Source of the DNA: Adiantum capillus-veneris
Taxonomy: Eukaryota > Streptophyta > Polypodiopsida > Polypodiales > Pteridaceae
Direction: 5' to 3'
Assembly: GCA_014529385.2 (NCBI GenBank)
Contig: CM043952.1
Coordinates: 52,746,619 to 52,810,618, forward strand
DNA length: 64,000 nt
Part shown: piece by piece, positions 1 through 10,979 of the stretch
Position numbering within the stretch: the stretch's first letter is position 1
Layout: every line of letters begins with the position of its first letter
Notes under the pieces: generated by a model
Seen by the model: the letters and a program-made list of their open reading frames with translations, nothing else
Databases searched by the model: none
What the model was told of the DNA's origin: nothing
Position numbers and translations under genes: made by a program

Positions 1-88
1 AAATTGTATCTCAGTCCATTGTTCACGGACGAGTTTGTACTTTCTAATGAATTAAGATGATTCTTCTATCTGTGTTTTTCTAATATAT

Positions 89-90
<2 letters not shown>

Positions 91-131
<41 letters not shown>
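91..131. repeat. (GA)n microsatellite
   Basis: A dinucleotide run of about 20 GA units, directly visible. It lies downstream of the minus-strand gene that ends at 255. Confidence 0.97.
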
Positions 132-135
<4 letters not shown>

Positions 136-254
136 ACGTGGTAAACAAATGTATTTCAAGCACACTTTTTCACAGGGCACAATTGAAAAATGAGATCAAT
201 AAACTTCATGTCTTGAAAGTCATTTGTATACACTTGGGTTTACAAGAATATCTG

Positions 255-1675
255 TTACATTGACACTACTTCAACCCGACCATCCAACTCTTTGCACAAA
301 ATATCTTTTTCTCTTCGCCGCATCACCTTACGGCCAGCTAAGAAAAAGGAAAAATCTGATAGTTCCTTGTCCATTGACTCTTCAATGATGTCATTTCTCA
401 AATGCTGAAGACTGCATAGCTCCCTTATTGTAACCACCAATAGTAGGCCATGCTCTTTATCAATCACTTCCACATCCACAGTAGGATTATCTTCCAAACC
501 TGCAGAAACTTGGTCCATAGGAATGTACTTACCGTTTAGCATTTGTGATCGCATATACCAAAATGAGAGTAATAGTGATTGGCTTGCAATCATGTACTTG
601 ACAACTAGAGTATCAAGCGCGACCTCGCACCGTAAACCAATCTCTTCCTTTGCATACCATCCTTTGTCAAGAAGTTTGTCACAGGATGACTGCTGAAATG
701 ACTTGCACATGAACATAGTTTTTGTAACTCTGATGTTGTAGCTATGAAACAGCTCTATGAAGAGTGCAACAGGACAAAAGTTTGCAATTCGAACCAGTTT
801 GGTAGGAACAGAGCTACGCAGAGACCTTTGTATATCCTTGTAGAGCTTACTTCGCATTGCCTCCACCATTGTTTCCTCGGGAACTGGCCAGTCCACAGTG
901 TTCCAATAAGTCGGTAGAGGTAGTTTCACCAACATGCCATTCTTATTGCCTGAGCTGAGTTGGTAAAAGTGGTCATAAAAAAAGATTCCCTCATCAGCCA
1001 ATCTTTTGGTGCTCCTCTCTGAATACTGTAGAGAACCAATATGGGCATGTACAACATGGAAGAGGCCTATTATGCACTCCACAGGCTCCCATTGCTCATA
1101 AGAAGAGGGATAAACATCTGCAATATATAAAAGAAGAGTTAAACTAAGAGTATCAATAAGTACAAATGACAAATCTAATGTAATTGAGTTGTGAAGAGTA
1201 GAGACATTACTCATAACAAGCGGGAGAAACATTGCAAAATATATAAGAAAAGTTATAATGAGAGTATCAGTAAGTTCACATGTCAAGAGTACTTACAATT
1301 GCAACGTGGTTGATGTATATTTGATACATTTCCACCGTTTGCTATCACCTCTGGATGGGTAAACACATGCTGAACAAGAACTTCCTTTACAGATCTTTTG
1401 CCGATCTCAACTTTGAAATCCAACACCCTGGCTTTCCATGCTGAGCGGTAAACGTTGATACCACTAAACCTCTTGGGTCTTCTTGGTTGCATGAGGACCC
1501 ATGAACCTTTGTTTATCCTTTGTCCAACCCATTGGTTGTCTGCACTTATTGAAGCTGGTATTGTAATTGAGGATATGCTACTACTTGGCCTTCTAGGCAA
1601 AGTGCCGTTGTTGTTTGTTGGTGTGAGAGACAGTAAACACCTTGAGGCTCTTGGGCGAGAAGACGTGGATGCCAT
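255..1675 (-). CDS. Two-exon protein-coding gene of unknown function (413 aa)
   Basis: Exon 1 runs 1675-1297 and exon 2 runs 1117-255, joined by a 179-bp intron (1296-1118). The donor reads AATT|GTAAGT and the acceptor TTGCAG|ATG on the minus strand. The phase is consistent: exon 1 ends one base into a codon and exon 2 supplies the other two. The spliced length, 1242 nt, is exactly 414 codons including the stop. The N-terminal 50 residues are Ser/Thr/Pro/Arg-rich and low in complexity, as in a transit peptide or disordered tail. The rest is a mixed globular sequence with no membrane segment or catalytic motif I recognise. A basic patch (AGRKVMRRREKD) lies near the C-terminus. The start is the first ATG of the open frame; nothing confirms it. 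The absence of internal stops in a window full of decayed elements suggests a functional or recently functional host gene. Function is not assigned. Confidence 0.62.
1091..1284 (-). repeat. Imperfect tandem duplication covering the intron acceptor
   Basis: Two copies of about 80 bp (1091-1170 and 1206-1284), offset 115 bp, span the intron 3' end and the first codons of exon 2. The copy at 1091-1170 holds the usable TTGCAG|ATG acceptor. The copy lying earlier in the transcript (1206-1284) reads TTGCAATG at the same place, so the AG is missing, and its exon-like bases have diverged. The donor lies just beyond the second copy. Confidence 0.8.
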
Positions 1676-2039
1676 AACTCTCAGAGAAAAGCTTTAGTGG
1701 AGGGAGATTCACTTTGAAAGCATTCTAATGGAGGGAAAGTGTTTCAAAATTCCAATATCTTGTGCGGGCTTAATGGTCACCCTCCAGTACGTTAATGACC
1801 ATGAGAGAATATCAGAAGTGGGACCACACGCAAGCACCTAAAAGCTCGGTAAAAGTAAAGAAATTACTATGCTACAATCCTAGTTTCGTGAAAGTTTTAT
1901 GCTATTTTCCTATTTTTTGAGTTTTTCCAGGTACTTTTCTACGTAACGTAGCCTTCATGCTCATTGGACGCGCTCTATTTTTCTCTCTCTTCATATGGCC
2001 CTCCAAATGACCTCCAAAATTTCCTAATGCTGCTATGGT
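1676..2039. other. Upstream flank of the unknown gene; nothing recognised
   Basis: These 360 bases lie 5' of the minus-strand gene and should include its promoter. I see T-rich stretches near 1900-1925 but no convincing TATA box or other element. Confidence 0.5.
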
Positions 2040-3635
2040 CCAAATAGTATTAGTGAATGGCATTTTCAACGCATGTGGGAGTTATGGTCATCAAGCCAAG
2101 GATTGCATAGTATTTAAATGCACAATGGCCAATAGACCAACCTTAGCATGGACAAAACAAATCTCGAGTGCCTGCATTGATTCCGAACCCACCTCTTGAA
2201 CAACCTTCACAACACATGGTCCCTAGGCCCCAAAATATTGTGCAAACAACACCCTTACCACCTCCAGTGCTAGGACCGCAACCACCACATCCGAGAATTA
2301 CTTCCGTGAATCAAGTGGGTTGTGAGTCATCTATTACTTGTTTGGAAGGCTATGAGGAAGACATAGACCCTAATGTTACCTATGGAATTGATGCACTTGA
2401 AGAAAGTCCAAAATATTACATGGAAGACTATTGGGGAGAAGTCAAACTTGTCTATCAAGTAGCTGCTCTTGCAACAAGAGGCCAAAATATCAATTTCACT
2501 GCCAAGAGACCACCTCTTCAATGCTAAGAGTGTGAAGGTCCACATTGTGTAGCTGAATCTCCTATTAGATTACAAAAAATGCCACACTAATGTAACGAAG
2601 CAAGTGAGCACATCTTCAATGCGGATACTCATGTGTAATCAATGTGGCATAGATGATTTGATTTCCCAATGTCCGAATAATCCAAATGCGCCAAATATCA
2701 CGCCATTGAACTTAATTTAGGTTACATAGGAGCCAACAAAAAGTACACTTGTGGTACCACTAAATGTACTCACATGATCGATGCTCCAAAACCAAATTTA
2801 TATCCTTGAAGAAAGAGACACATCATCAATTGCCCAATCTCAAAAGAAGAGGAAAACACGAAGGAAGAGATCACAAAAAGTAGCAAAGGCAGACCCAGTT
2901 CAAAGACAAACATAGGGACTGGTGACGACCCCGTATATATGAACGATGTTGAAGAGGATTCTGATTCAAGTGAAACCATGGAGACTAAAACGACCATTAG
3001 AAAAGAAGAAAACAAGGAAGATTATCATGAGCCACAATGGAAAGGACCCAAGGAACCTAAGAAGAAGATACGAACTTACCAAAACCCTACATAGGAGATC
3101 AAGTGAGTCAAGCAATTAGTGGGTTTGGTAGAAGAGACCCAAAAGGATCTAGAGACAGTACCTAGGCAGATCTAAATTACAAACACAATGTTCCTTACAC
3201 AAAATCAACCTCACACACTCCATAGACCACTAGCCCTACCAAGTGTCATCCAAGAAGAAAGTGACTTTAAGTCATGGGAAAGTGGGCGTCCTCCCTTCTT
3301 ATTGGAGAGAATGTTTATAGAGGGATTACCTGACCCTATAGAAGAAATGGAGATCCCATCTTCCCCATGTCAAGGGGCTGAATCCCACACAGTGCCGCTA
3401 AATATTGCCAAATTGATGGATTTCATGGCTTCAAAAGTTAGAACCACCACCATGTCTAAACTATATGGAGACCCCCAACTATTCTTAGCTCTTCGAGCTT
3501 TCCTCAATGGAGAATTGAAAGTAGGACTACCATAATTTTCATAGATGGATGGATCTAGGGAGGTGCCAACAGAGAAGGAAGATTTAGATCCACAACACAA
3601 CCTAAATGAGAACTCTATTGTTGAAATACATGTTA
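2040..3635 (+). pseudogene. Ty3/gypsy fragment, copy 1: Gag zinc-knuckle region and spacer
   Basis: This stretch is clearly homologous to 7880-9342 over about 1.4 kb. At 2066 it encodes a CCHC-type knuckle, NACGSYGHQAKDC, whose first Cys has become Phe. A second knuckle near 2521 is broken by a stop (TAA in place of the TAT Tyr codon). A third near 2637 reads CNQCGIDDLISQC, with the His changed to Asp. A Lys/Glu-rich linker follows (about 2810-3150), then a segment ending in FLNGELKVGLP at 3535. Several stops and frameshifts show it is dead. The retropepsin part of the same element resumes at 4982, beyond the inserted terminal-inverted-repeat element. Confidence 0.8.
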
Positions 3636-4981
3636 ACACTAGAATGGTAACCTAACAGGACATAAAAGTGTCCTTTCAGGGTTTTGGGAAAAAATTCCAA
3701 AACCATAGTAGATCCACTCATTTTGAAAAATCCTTTCATGAGCTTATAGTTCAATAACTACTACTACAGATGGAAAAAATAAGAAACTTGTAATTTTTCT
3801 CATCCCTTGGTCACTACAAGCCTCCAAAGTTGATGGACCAGTGCATTTTGCCTAAAACAACAATTTCTTACGGGTGATTGCATATAAATAAGAGTGGAGA
3901 TTTTTGTAGGACATGAGATAAAATGCCCCGTTAATTCAATGGGTTGGTGACCAAACATATGGTTGCTTTTACCTCACTAATTTTTTTTGGGCAAAAAAAA
4001 TAGGTACAAAAAAGTTGCATTTTGGTCATTCTGCAGACCTATCATCAAAGTTTCTATAGTCACGCTCAATACAGATACTATATACATGTTTTATTAGTTC
4101 CCTTTGGGCCTCTGGATTCAAAAGGAGCCATGGAGCATTTCAAAAGGATAATGGATCTCTTACAATTGGAACCTTGGGGGCAATGATGATAAAGTGCTAA
4201 ATACAACAAACATGAAAAAACTGGGTTTAGCATTATGACCTCTAGAAACCCATAGAAACTACTTAATATCTAGCCAAGTTTGTAGTCTATGATTAGATAT
4301 GGTCACTACCTACAAAATACACACAATTGGCCTAAGAAACTAGCAATATTGAGAAAGTTATACTTGCTACTCTAAAATGTATCGTATTCTTCAGTACTCA
4401 AAAAACTCAACCATCATCATATACTATGCTATATAGCATATTAGGTCCCCAAAAACTCTAGGAAGATTAGCTTTATGTTATACATTACACTTACACAATA
4501 AAAATTGAATTTGGATATCAAGAAAGCCACCAAAAAAATCATAAAAGTGCTAATTTTGGCCAAAAAACAAGATTATGCAATTCTTGTAAATTGGTCATAA
4601 CTTTCAATTTTAACACTTAGCTCTCCCTACAAGCATCAACACATGTTGAGAACTATGAAGGACTAACCTCTAGCCATCTAAACCTCACAAACATGAAGTT
4701 TAGAGTGGTATAATTGCCAGAAATTGAAAAAAAAAGCCAAAAACAGGACCCGTTTTTTCACACAGATTAGGTTCAAAAATGTTGTGCAAGAGTAAGGTTA
4801 ATGGTGAGATCAATACTCAAAAAAAAATGCTAAGTTTTTTTCAGCTCATAAGGCAAATTTGTGGATATATAGCACCTAGAAATTCATTTTCGTACTCTTC
4901 AAATAATTCAAGCAAAATGGTCACTTAACAGGACACAAAAGTGTCCAAGGACATAAAAGTGTCTTGTTACCATTCTAGTGT
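3636..4981. mobile_element. Terminal-inverted-repeat DNA element, copy A (non-autonomous)
   Basis: The termini are a perfect 16-bp inverted repeat, ACACTAGAATGGTAAC. Just inside each end are palindromes of the type GGACA(N4-5)GTGTCC (about 3659-3676 and 4931-4948). The element is flanked by TA on both sides (3634-3635, 4982-4983). It splits the gypsy fragment, whose knuckle part lies left and protease part right. A reverse-complement copy of nearly the same length lies at 56745-58086. No transposase frame is present, so it would need a source in trans. The CACTA core recalls the CACTA/EnSpm superfamily, but no 3-bp duplication fits. A TA duplication would fit a Tc1/mariner-like mechanism. The superfamily is left open. 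Confidence 0.85.
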
Positions 4982-5342
4982 TAAGAAGTTGGGATAATAC
5001 ATTGAAGGCGATGAATCCAATGCGACCATAACACTCACTACCAAGGGATTAAATGTGAAGGAAATCCTAGATGGTGGTGTTGGGGTTAGCATTGTAACTA
5101 AAAATTGATGGGAAACTATGGGAAGACCTCACCTTGGGACTACAAACATAGTGGTAAAGATGGACAATGGGACTATTGTCAAACCTATTGGAATGCTTGA
5201 GGATCTCATTATCAAGGTCTTTGGACACAAAATAAGGCATACCTTCATTGTTATGAATTTCTCCAAGCACACTATGTCATTTGAGATGATCTTAGAATGT
5301 CCTTTTATAAGGGAAGCAAAAATTATGCATGACTGGTCTTAA
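4982..5342 (+). pseudogene. Ty3/gypsy retropepsin fragment
   Basis: The frame around 5060-5340 reads like a retroviral-type aspartic protease. It has a flap-strand start EILDGGVGVSIVTK, where the catalytic D-S/T-G is D-G-G, then M-x-NGTIVKPIG, and it closes with a LECPF-(x)n-HDW motif equivalent to the usual LGRPW-(x)n-DW. A stop replaces one codon just before WETMGRP. It continues the gypsy copy interrupted at 3635. No reverse transcriptase follows; the sequence after 5342 is short degenerate repeats. Confidence 0.75.
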
Positions 5343-5359
5343 AAACCATGTATGCTTGC

Positions 5360-5475
5360 ACCTTTATAGTACCACTACCAATATAGTATAGTATGAATAC
5401 AGTATAGTACGAGTACAATACCAACACCAGTATAGTATTAGTATCAATACCAGGTACTAATATATCACGGGCACT
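5360..5475. repeat. Degenerate AGTATAGTA-type tandem repeats
   Basis: Short irregular repetitions of ATAGTATAGTA and GTATCAATACCA. They separate the two gypsy fragments and have no coding character. Confidence 0.6.
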
Positions 5476-5504
5476 CACCAACACTTCTAGAGTGTTGATG
5501 TCAC

Positions 5505-7205
5505 ATGCACCTACACTCTAGACGTGAGCTAGAGGACGATCACAAAGAGAGGGTCTCGGTTTACATGGGCACCCATTATTCCTCCACATTAGGCTCTAGG
5601 CCCTCAACAAGAACCCAACGTAGTACCACTCAGGACCCACATATTGCATTTAGTACTCTTCCTCTGACTACAACTTCATGGAAGGTTACCTGATGCCTAA
5701 TTCTGATAGTTCAGACCAAGACATGCATGCCATGGGCCCATGGTCCGGGCCCAACATGTTTAGTCATTTGAGATACACTTTGAGTAGAGCCACTTTCTCC
5801 AAACATGGAGCTAGCGATGTAAATGAAGGGGGTGGGGAAGTAGATTTTCCACTCATTACCAATGTAGACCCCATGCTCCTCGAGAGTGTGCACATGAATA
5901 CTCCACTCGGTGCACCCCCTGACTCTTCAGAGCTATTCCCCTCCGAGGTTATATTACCTGATGGTAGAAGCCTTGCCAAATTTCAAGAGGTTGAGCAATA
6001 TATCATTGCAGCTACTAAAAACAAAACGCGAGCCTACGCAAGGCAGAGCAACAAAGAGAGCTAAACGCAAAGTACCCTATGTCAACCTCCATGCTAGGCA
6101 AGCAATCGAGTGCTCTTGAATTAGAAACCACCAAGGGTCAACCCATAGAGATCCACATGGCATCTAGTTCAAAGGACACCCCTAGCACCTCAATCCTAGA
6201 TGGAGCGTTTCTAAATGAAAACTGAGAGTATGAACTACAAACAAAGACTTTAACCAACCTATACACAGGTCACACTTATCACCTGGATTGGTTAGATTTC
6301 GTACAATCCACAATGGGTGCTACTACGTAGAGGATCAACAACAAAGAGTTTTTGATTTCATCCATAGGGTTATTAAGCTTAAGAGGTAGAACAAAGGGAT
6401 CCACATGCCTTCAAGAGGTCTCATGAGATTCTTCGATATAGGAAAGGCTAAGAAACTAGCTTTATCACAAATGGAGACTCCATAGGTAAGCTTGATGGAT
6501 TCTCCATGTGCTATTTCGCTAAGGGTCTCCATACAATCTGAGCCCACAAGTGATAGCTTTACCTTTCCAAGTTTAGCTCATCTTTCTCTTGATGACACCA
6601 TGACTAGCATGCCTACCCCATTGATGGCCATGACAAAAAACATTCCATGGACCTTATTTGTTAGTAAAGAATTGCTACATGGTAGACCAATGCCTACGAC
6701 GGTACCTACAAGCGTGTATCGATCATATGCACCTATGGACCCTCGTGCTCATGTAGCTCCTACCCCTCCCCTTATTTCAACAACTTATGCTCCACAACCA
6801 CAACATCTAAGCTCTTATATCATTGGGACCATACCAGCTATCATTAGCATGTCACATCTAACGTCTGCTATGTCTAGGGCCACACATATGAACATTGGGC
6901 CACCAAATGGCACAACATTGTACCCAACTTGGAACCCAAGGACTTCATATATGCCAAACCCAATTTCAATCCCCATTCCACATGCAGTCTCCAGAGCAGC
7001 TGTTCCCACTATACATGCTGACTTAGGTGACTTGGAAACATTTTTCCAAGCTATTGGTCGATCCATTGTGGAAAATATGTGTAACACGCCTGATAGAGAG
7101 TCTAGAAGTAAGGCAGTACAAATAGCCAAGCTCACGCAAAAATTTAGTGGATATGGGGATGTGAGAAATCATATAGAATATTTGAACAAATATATGATTC
7201 CCTAG
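5505..7205 (+). pseudogene. Ty3/gypsy Gag N-terminal region (decayed)
   Basis: Open stretches at 5678-6064 and 6492-7205 alternate with stops. The second, 237 codons, is Pro/Thr/Met-rich. It ends in a helical segment (ETFFQAIGRSIVENM...LTQKFSGYGDVRNHIEYLNKY) that leads directly into the conserved retrotransposon Gag domain in the next frame. The switch falls near 7190: the +2 frame reads YDSLGEHSDLHKSNALSLTLSG without a break into 7250. A single frameshift therefore separates two halves of one Gag. Confidence 0.65.
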
Positions 7206-7930
7206 GAGAACACAGTGACCTGCATAAGAGTAATGCTTTAAGCCTGACCTTGAGTGGAATGGCTGGGGATTGGTATAGAACCCTAAGGGTGGAGGAGAGA
7301 AGGATTTACCCTACTCTTAGGAGACTATTCTTGAAAGAGTATATACGAGAGGGAGTACTTTGGGGTGTAGCCTCTCAGCTCCAGAAAGCCCAACGAGAGG
7401 AAGGGGAGTTTGGGAGAGACTTTATTAGTCGCTTGAAGCATTTGAATATTCCTTGTAATCCAAATGAGTGCTTCAAGTATAACCAATTGCTAGGTAGATT
7501 CATTAGGGGACTACGACATGATGATATCTACAATGGCCTAGTCATTAGAGGTATCACCACTTGGGAACTAGTCACCAGCAATGCAATCCAATCGGAGGAA
7601 AACTTAATGATTCAAGGAGAAAGAGTGTCCGTTGAGCCTAGATCTACTAGCTCGCAAGCATCGGGGCATAAGACAATGACCATAAAGTATATTGCTAAAG
7701 AGAAAAATTATTTGAGATGACTTTAGCAGACCTCACCAAGGGAATTCAAGACAATCTTAGAGGCAAACGTGCTCCACAAAACAACCATATGTATCCAGGA
7801 AGGGAGCAGCAACGGTGCTCAGTTTGCTATGGTCCACATAGTATCAGTAAATGCCCTACATTTAGAGTAAATTTAATGGCAATTGCAATGCATGTGGGAG
7901 GTATGGTCATCAAGCCAAGGATTGCATAGT
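7190..7930 (+). pseudogene. Ty3/gypsy Gag domain and first zinc knuckles
   Basis: The 7250-7720 frame matches the plant retrotransposon Gag domain layout: SGMAGDWYRTL, then LFLKEYIREG, an Arg/Glu-rich helix QLQKAQREEGEFGRDFISRLKHL, FIRGL, and a closing TTWELVTSNAIQSEENL. Gag coats the element RNA in cytoplasmic particles. The frame stops at 7718. The overlapping frame from 7717 carries a knuckle CSVCYGPHSISKC, and a third frame at about 7890 carries CNACGRYGHQAKDC, a perfect CX2CX4HX4C. At least two frameshifts are needed, so it is not functional. Confidence 0.8.
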
Positions 7931-9337
7931 ATTTAAATGTGCGATGGCCAATAGACCAATCTTAGCATGGACGGACACAGCTCGAGTGCCTGCATTGATG
8001 TTGGTCCCACCTCTTGAACAACCGTCACAACACATGGTCCCTAGGGCCCAAAATATTGTGCAAACAACACCCTTACCACCTCCAGTGCTAGGACCTCAAC
8101 CACCACATCCGAGAATCACCACATCCAAGAATCACTTATGTGAATCAAGTGGGTTGTCATTCATATATTACTTGTTTGGAAGGCTGTGAGGAAGACATAG
8201 ACTTGCCTATGGAAGTGATTCACTTGAAGAAAGTCCACAATATTACATGGAAGACTATTGGGGAGAAGTCAAACATGTCTATTAAGTAGCTACTCTTGCG
8301 GCAAGAGGCCAAAATATCAATTTCACTACCAAGAGACCACCTCTTCAATGCTATGAGTGTGGAGGTCCACATTCTGTAGCCAAATGTCCTATTAGATTTA
8401 AAAAAAATTCCACACTAATGCAAACCAATAAAGCAAGCACATCTACAATTTTGATACTCATGTGTAATTGATGTGGCATAGATCATTTGATAGCCCAACG
8501 TCCGAATAATTCAAATGCACCAAAGATCACGTCATTGAACTTAATTCAGGTTACGTAGGAGCCAACAAAAAGTACACTTGTGGTACCGCTAAATGTACTC
8601 ACACGGTTGATGCTCCAAAACCAAAATTATATTCTTGAAGAAAGAGACACAACATCAATTGCCCAATCTAAGAAGAAGAAGAAAACACGAAGTAAGAGAT
8701 CGCAAAAAGCAGCGAAATCAGACCCTAGTTCAAAGACCAACATAGGGATTGGTGAAAACCCCATATATATGAACGACACTGAAGAGGATTCTCATTCAAT
8801 TGAAACCATGGAGACTAAAACGACCATTAGAAAAGAAAAAAACAAGGAATATCGTCATGAGCCACAATTGCAAGGACCGAAGGAACCCAAGAAGAAGATA
8901 GCAACTTACCCAAACCCTACAGAGGAGATCGAACGAGTCAAGCAATTAATGGGTTTGGTAGAAGAGACCCAAAGGGATCTAGAGCCAATACCTAAGGCAG
9001 ATCTAGATTACAGATACAATGTTCCCTACCCAAAAGAAACTTCACAAAGTCCATAGACCACTAGCCACACCAAGTGTCATCCAAGAAGAAAATGACTTTA
9101 AGTCATGGAAAAGTGGGCGTACTCCCTACTTATTGGGAGAGAATGTTTATAGAGAAATTACTTGACCCTATATAAGAAATGGCGATCCCATCTTCCCCAT
9201 GTCAAGGGACAGAAGCCCAAAAACTGCCGTTAGATATTGCCAAATTGATGGATTTCATGGCTTCAGAAGTTAGAACCACCGTCATGTTTAAACTATATTG
9301 AGACCCTGAGCTATTCTTAGCTCTTTGAGCTTTCCTC

Positions 9338-9342
<5 letters not shown>
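7931..9342 (+). pseudogene. Ty3/gypsy fragment, copy 2: second knuckle pair and spacer
   Basis: This is the homologue of 2100-3510. It keeps a knuckle CYECGGPHSVAKC near 8352 and a damaged one near 8466 (CN*CGIDHLIAQRP). A 158-codon Lys/Glu-rich stretch follows (8580-9056) with KKKKKTRSKRSQKAAK. Homology to copy 1 stops exactly where a GA microsatellite starts at 9343, so the protease and all of Pol are missing. Confidence 0.78.
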
Positions 9343-9401
<59 letters not shown>

Positions 9402-9730
9402 ACGAGAGGGGAGAGAGGGGTTGTAGTGGGCAAGGGAGAGTGAGTAAAGGGGAGATAGGGGGAGTAGATGAGGGAGAGAGGGACGAGCTGAGTGGCCCAC
9501 CTTGGTTGACAAACAAGAGGGAGAGAAAGAGAGAGATAGTATCTTACTGAGGACGAGAGAGTGTGGACAAGAGGGGAGACATGAGGGAGGAAATTGTGTG
9601 TGTGTGTGTGTGTGTGTGTGTGAGTGAATAATGAGAGAGAGAGAGAGGGAGACTCTTGTCCTATGCATGGCGGCCCCTGGGAAAAAAAATATTTTATGTG
9701 CCCTATGGGCTAGGTGACACAGAATGAGGG
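9343..9730. repeat. Purine-rich low-complexity DNA with (GA)n and (GT)n
   Basis: (GA)n at 9343-9390, then GGGAGA-rich DNA, (GT)n at 9595-9622 and further GA runs to about 9655. Apparent frames here are Ser/Leu or His/Thr repeats of no meaning. Confidence 0.95.
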
Positions 9731-10225
9731 AGAGAGAGAGAGAGGGAGGTGGGTTGGCATAGCCAAGTAGGAGAGAGAGAAGTTGTCCTTTGGTGATAGT
9801 GGAGGAGGGATGAAGCGAGTGTGGTCATTAGGAGAAATATGAACCTTGCATGGGCCTTGTAAGGAATCCTAATTTTTAGGGATTAATGCTAATGTTGTGT
9901 AGGGTTAAGGGGACAAGGGCATTCAAGAAGCTAGTTTTGAGTAGACTTTGCTAGCCTTTTTTTAGACACATGTAGGATGTGGATCTAAGAGGTCACTTTC
10001 TCTCTCTAGCTTTTGGAAAGTGAATGGAGTAAAGGAGTGTGGCCACATCAGCAAAAACGTGGGTCACTAAGAGCCAAAATTTGACTTTTTTTCAAAAAAG
10101 TTATTTTTACTTATTTTTTACTTAAAATTCCCTCCCAACATATATACACATCAAAAAATCATTTTTTGACATTTTTTTAAACCTACAAACACTAAAAGTC
10201 TACTTTTTTAAAAACAAAATCCCCC
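9731..10225. other. No recognisable feature
   Basis: GA-rich DNA grading into A/T-rich DNA. No open frame with coding character and no repeat shared with the rest of the window was seen. Confidence 0.5.
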
Positions 10226-10227
10226 AA

Positions 10228-10475
10228 AAAAAAACCTTTGTTCTCTCCTCCTCCTTCCTCCTCTCTCCCTCTCCTCTCCCTCCCTACCCCCTTCTCTCCT
10301 CCTCCTCCCCTCTCTCTCCCTCTCCCCCCTCTGCCCCCTTCTCTCCTCCCATGTTCCTCTCCTCTCCCTCCCTACCCCCTTCCCTCCTCCTCCTCCCCTC
10401 TCTCTCCCTCTCCCCCTCTGCCCCCTTCTCTCCTCCCATGTTCCTCCCTCTCCCTCCCCCCTCTTTCTTTTCATT
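10228..10475. repeat. CT-rich tract with an 87-bp tandem repeat
   Basis: An almost pure pyrimidine tract on the plus strand. The block ending in CCTCCCATGTTCCTC occurs twice, with the ATG at 10351 and 10438, giving a period of 87 bp over about two copies. Confidence 0.9.
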
Positions 10476-10780
10476 CTTTGCTTCCTCATGCAACAACTGC
10501 CATGGTGCTCACGGACATCACAAATCGTATCCCTCCACCACCATGTACTCCACACAACAAAAGTGTACATATTGCGTCCGCGGTGTTTGCACGGAAGGCC
10601 GCACGTGAGGGTGAGCAGAGGTCCTCCCAAGATCGTCATACTGTCGGTGAGACGAATGTGTATGGTTCTTTAATATCTTGGGAGGGGAGAAGTAGGCTTG
10701 TTAGGCTATTGCAATTGGTTGTGTATGGGTGCAGGTGCTTCTTTGCATTCGTGGATGCACGAATGTCAAGCTCTTCAGCT

Positions 10781-10912
10781 CAAAACAGTGGCATTACAAG
10801 AAACAGTGGGTGCAGGTTAGAGAGGTCAAGTGTCACCACTTTTGCTCAAAACAGTGGCATTACAAGAAACAGTGGGTGCAGGTTAGAGAGGTCAAGTGTC
10901 ACCACTTTTGCT
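10781..10912. repeat. 66-bp tandem duplication
   Basis: Two copies that appear identical (10781-10846 and 10847-10912). The period is a multiple of three, so an open frame through it shows a duplicated 22-residue peptide. There is no other sign of coding. Confidence 0.93.
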
Positions 10913-10979
10913 CTAAAACAGCGTTCTTTGTTACATCTTGCAGGTAGGTGCTTCAAATCCATCCTTATTAGAGGTGGGT

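Noticed and set aside
3636-4981. Classing the TIR element as CACTA/EnSpm
   Set aside because: The CACTA core is there, but the 3 bases flanking it are TAA on one side and TTA on the other in all copies. A TA duplication with ACACTAG ends fits better, so the superfamily is left open.
3636-4984. TTAA flanks as a piggyBac-type target site
   Set aside because: Copy C has TTAA on the left but TTAG on the right.
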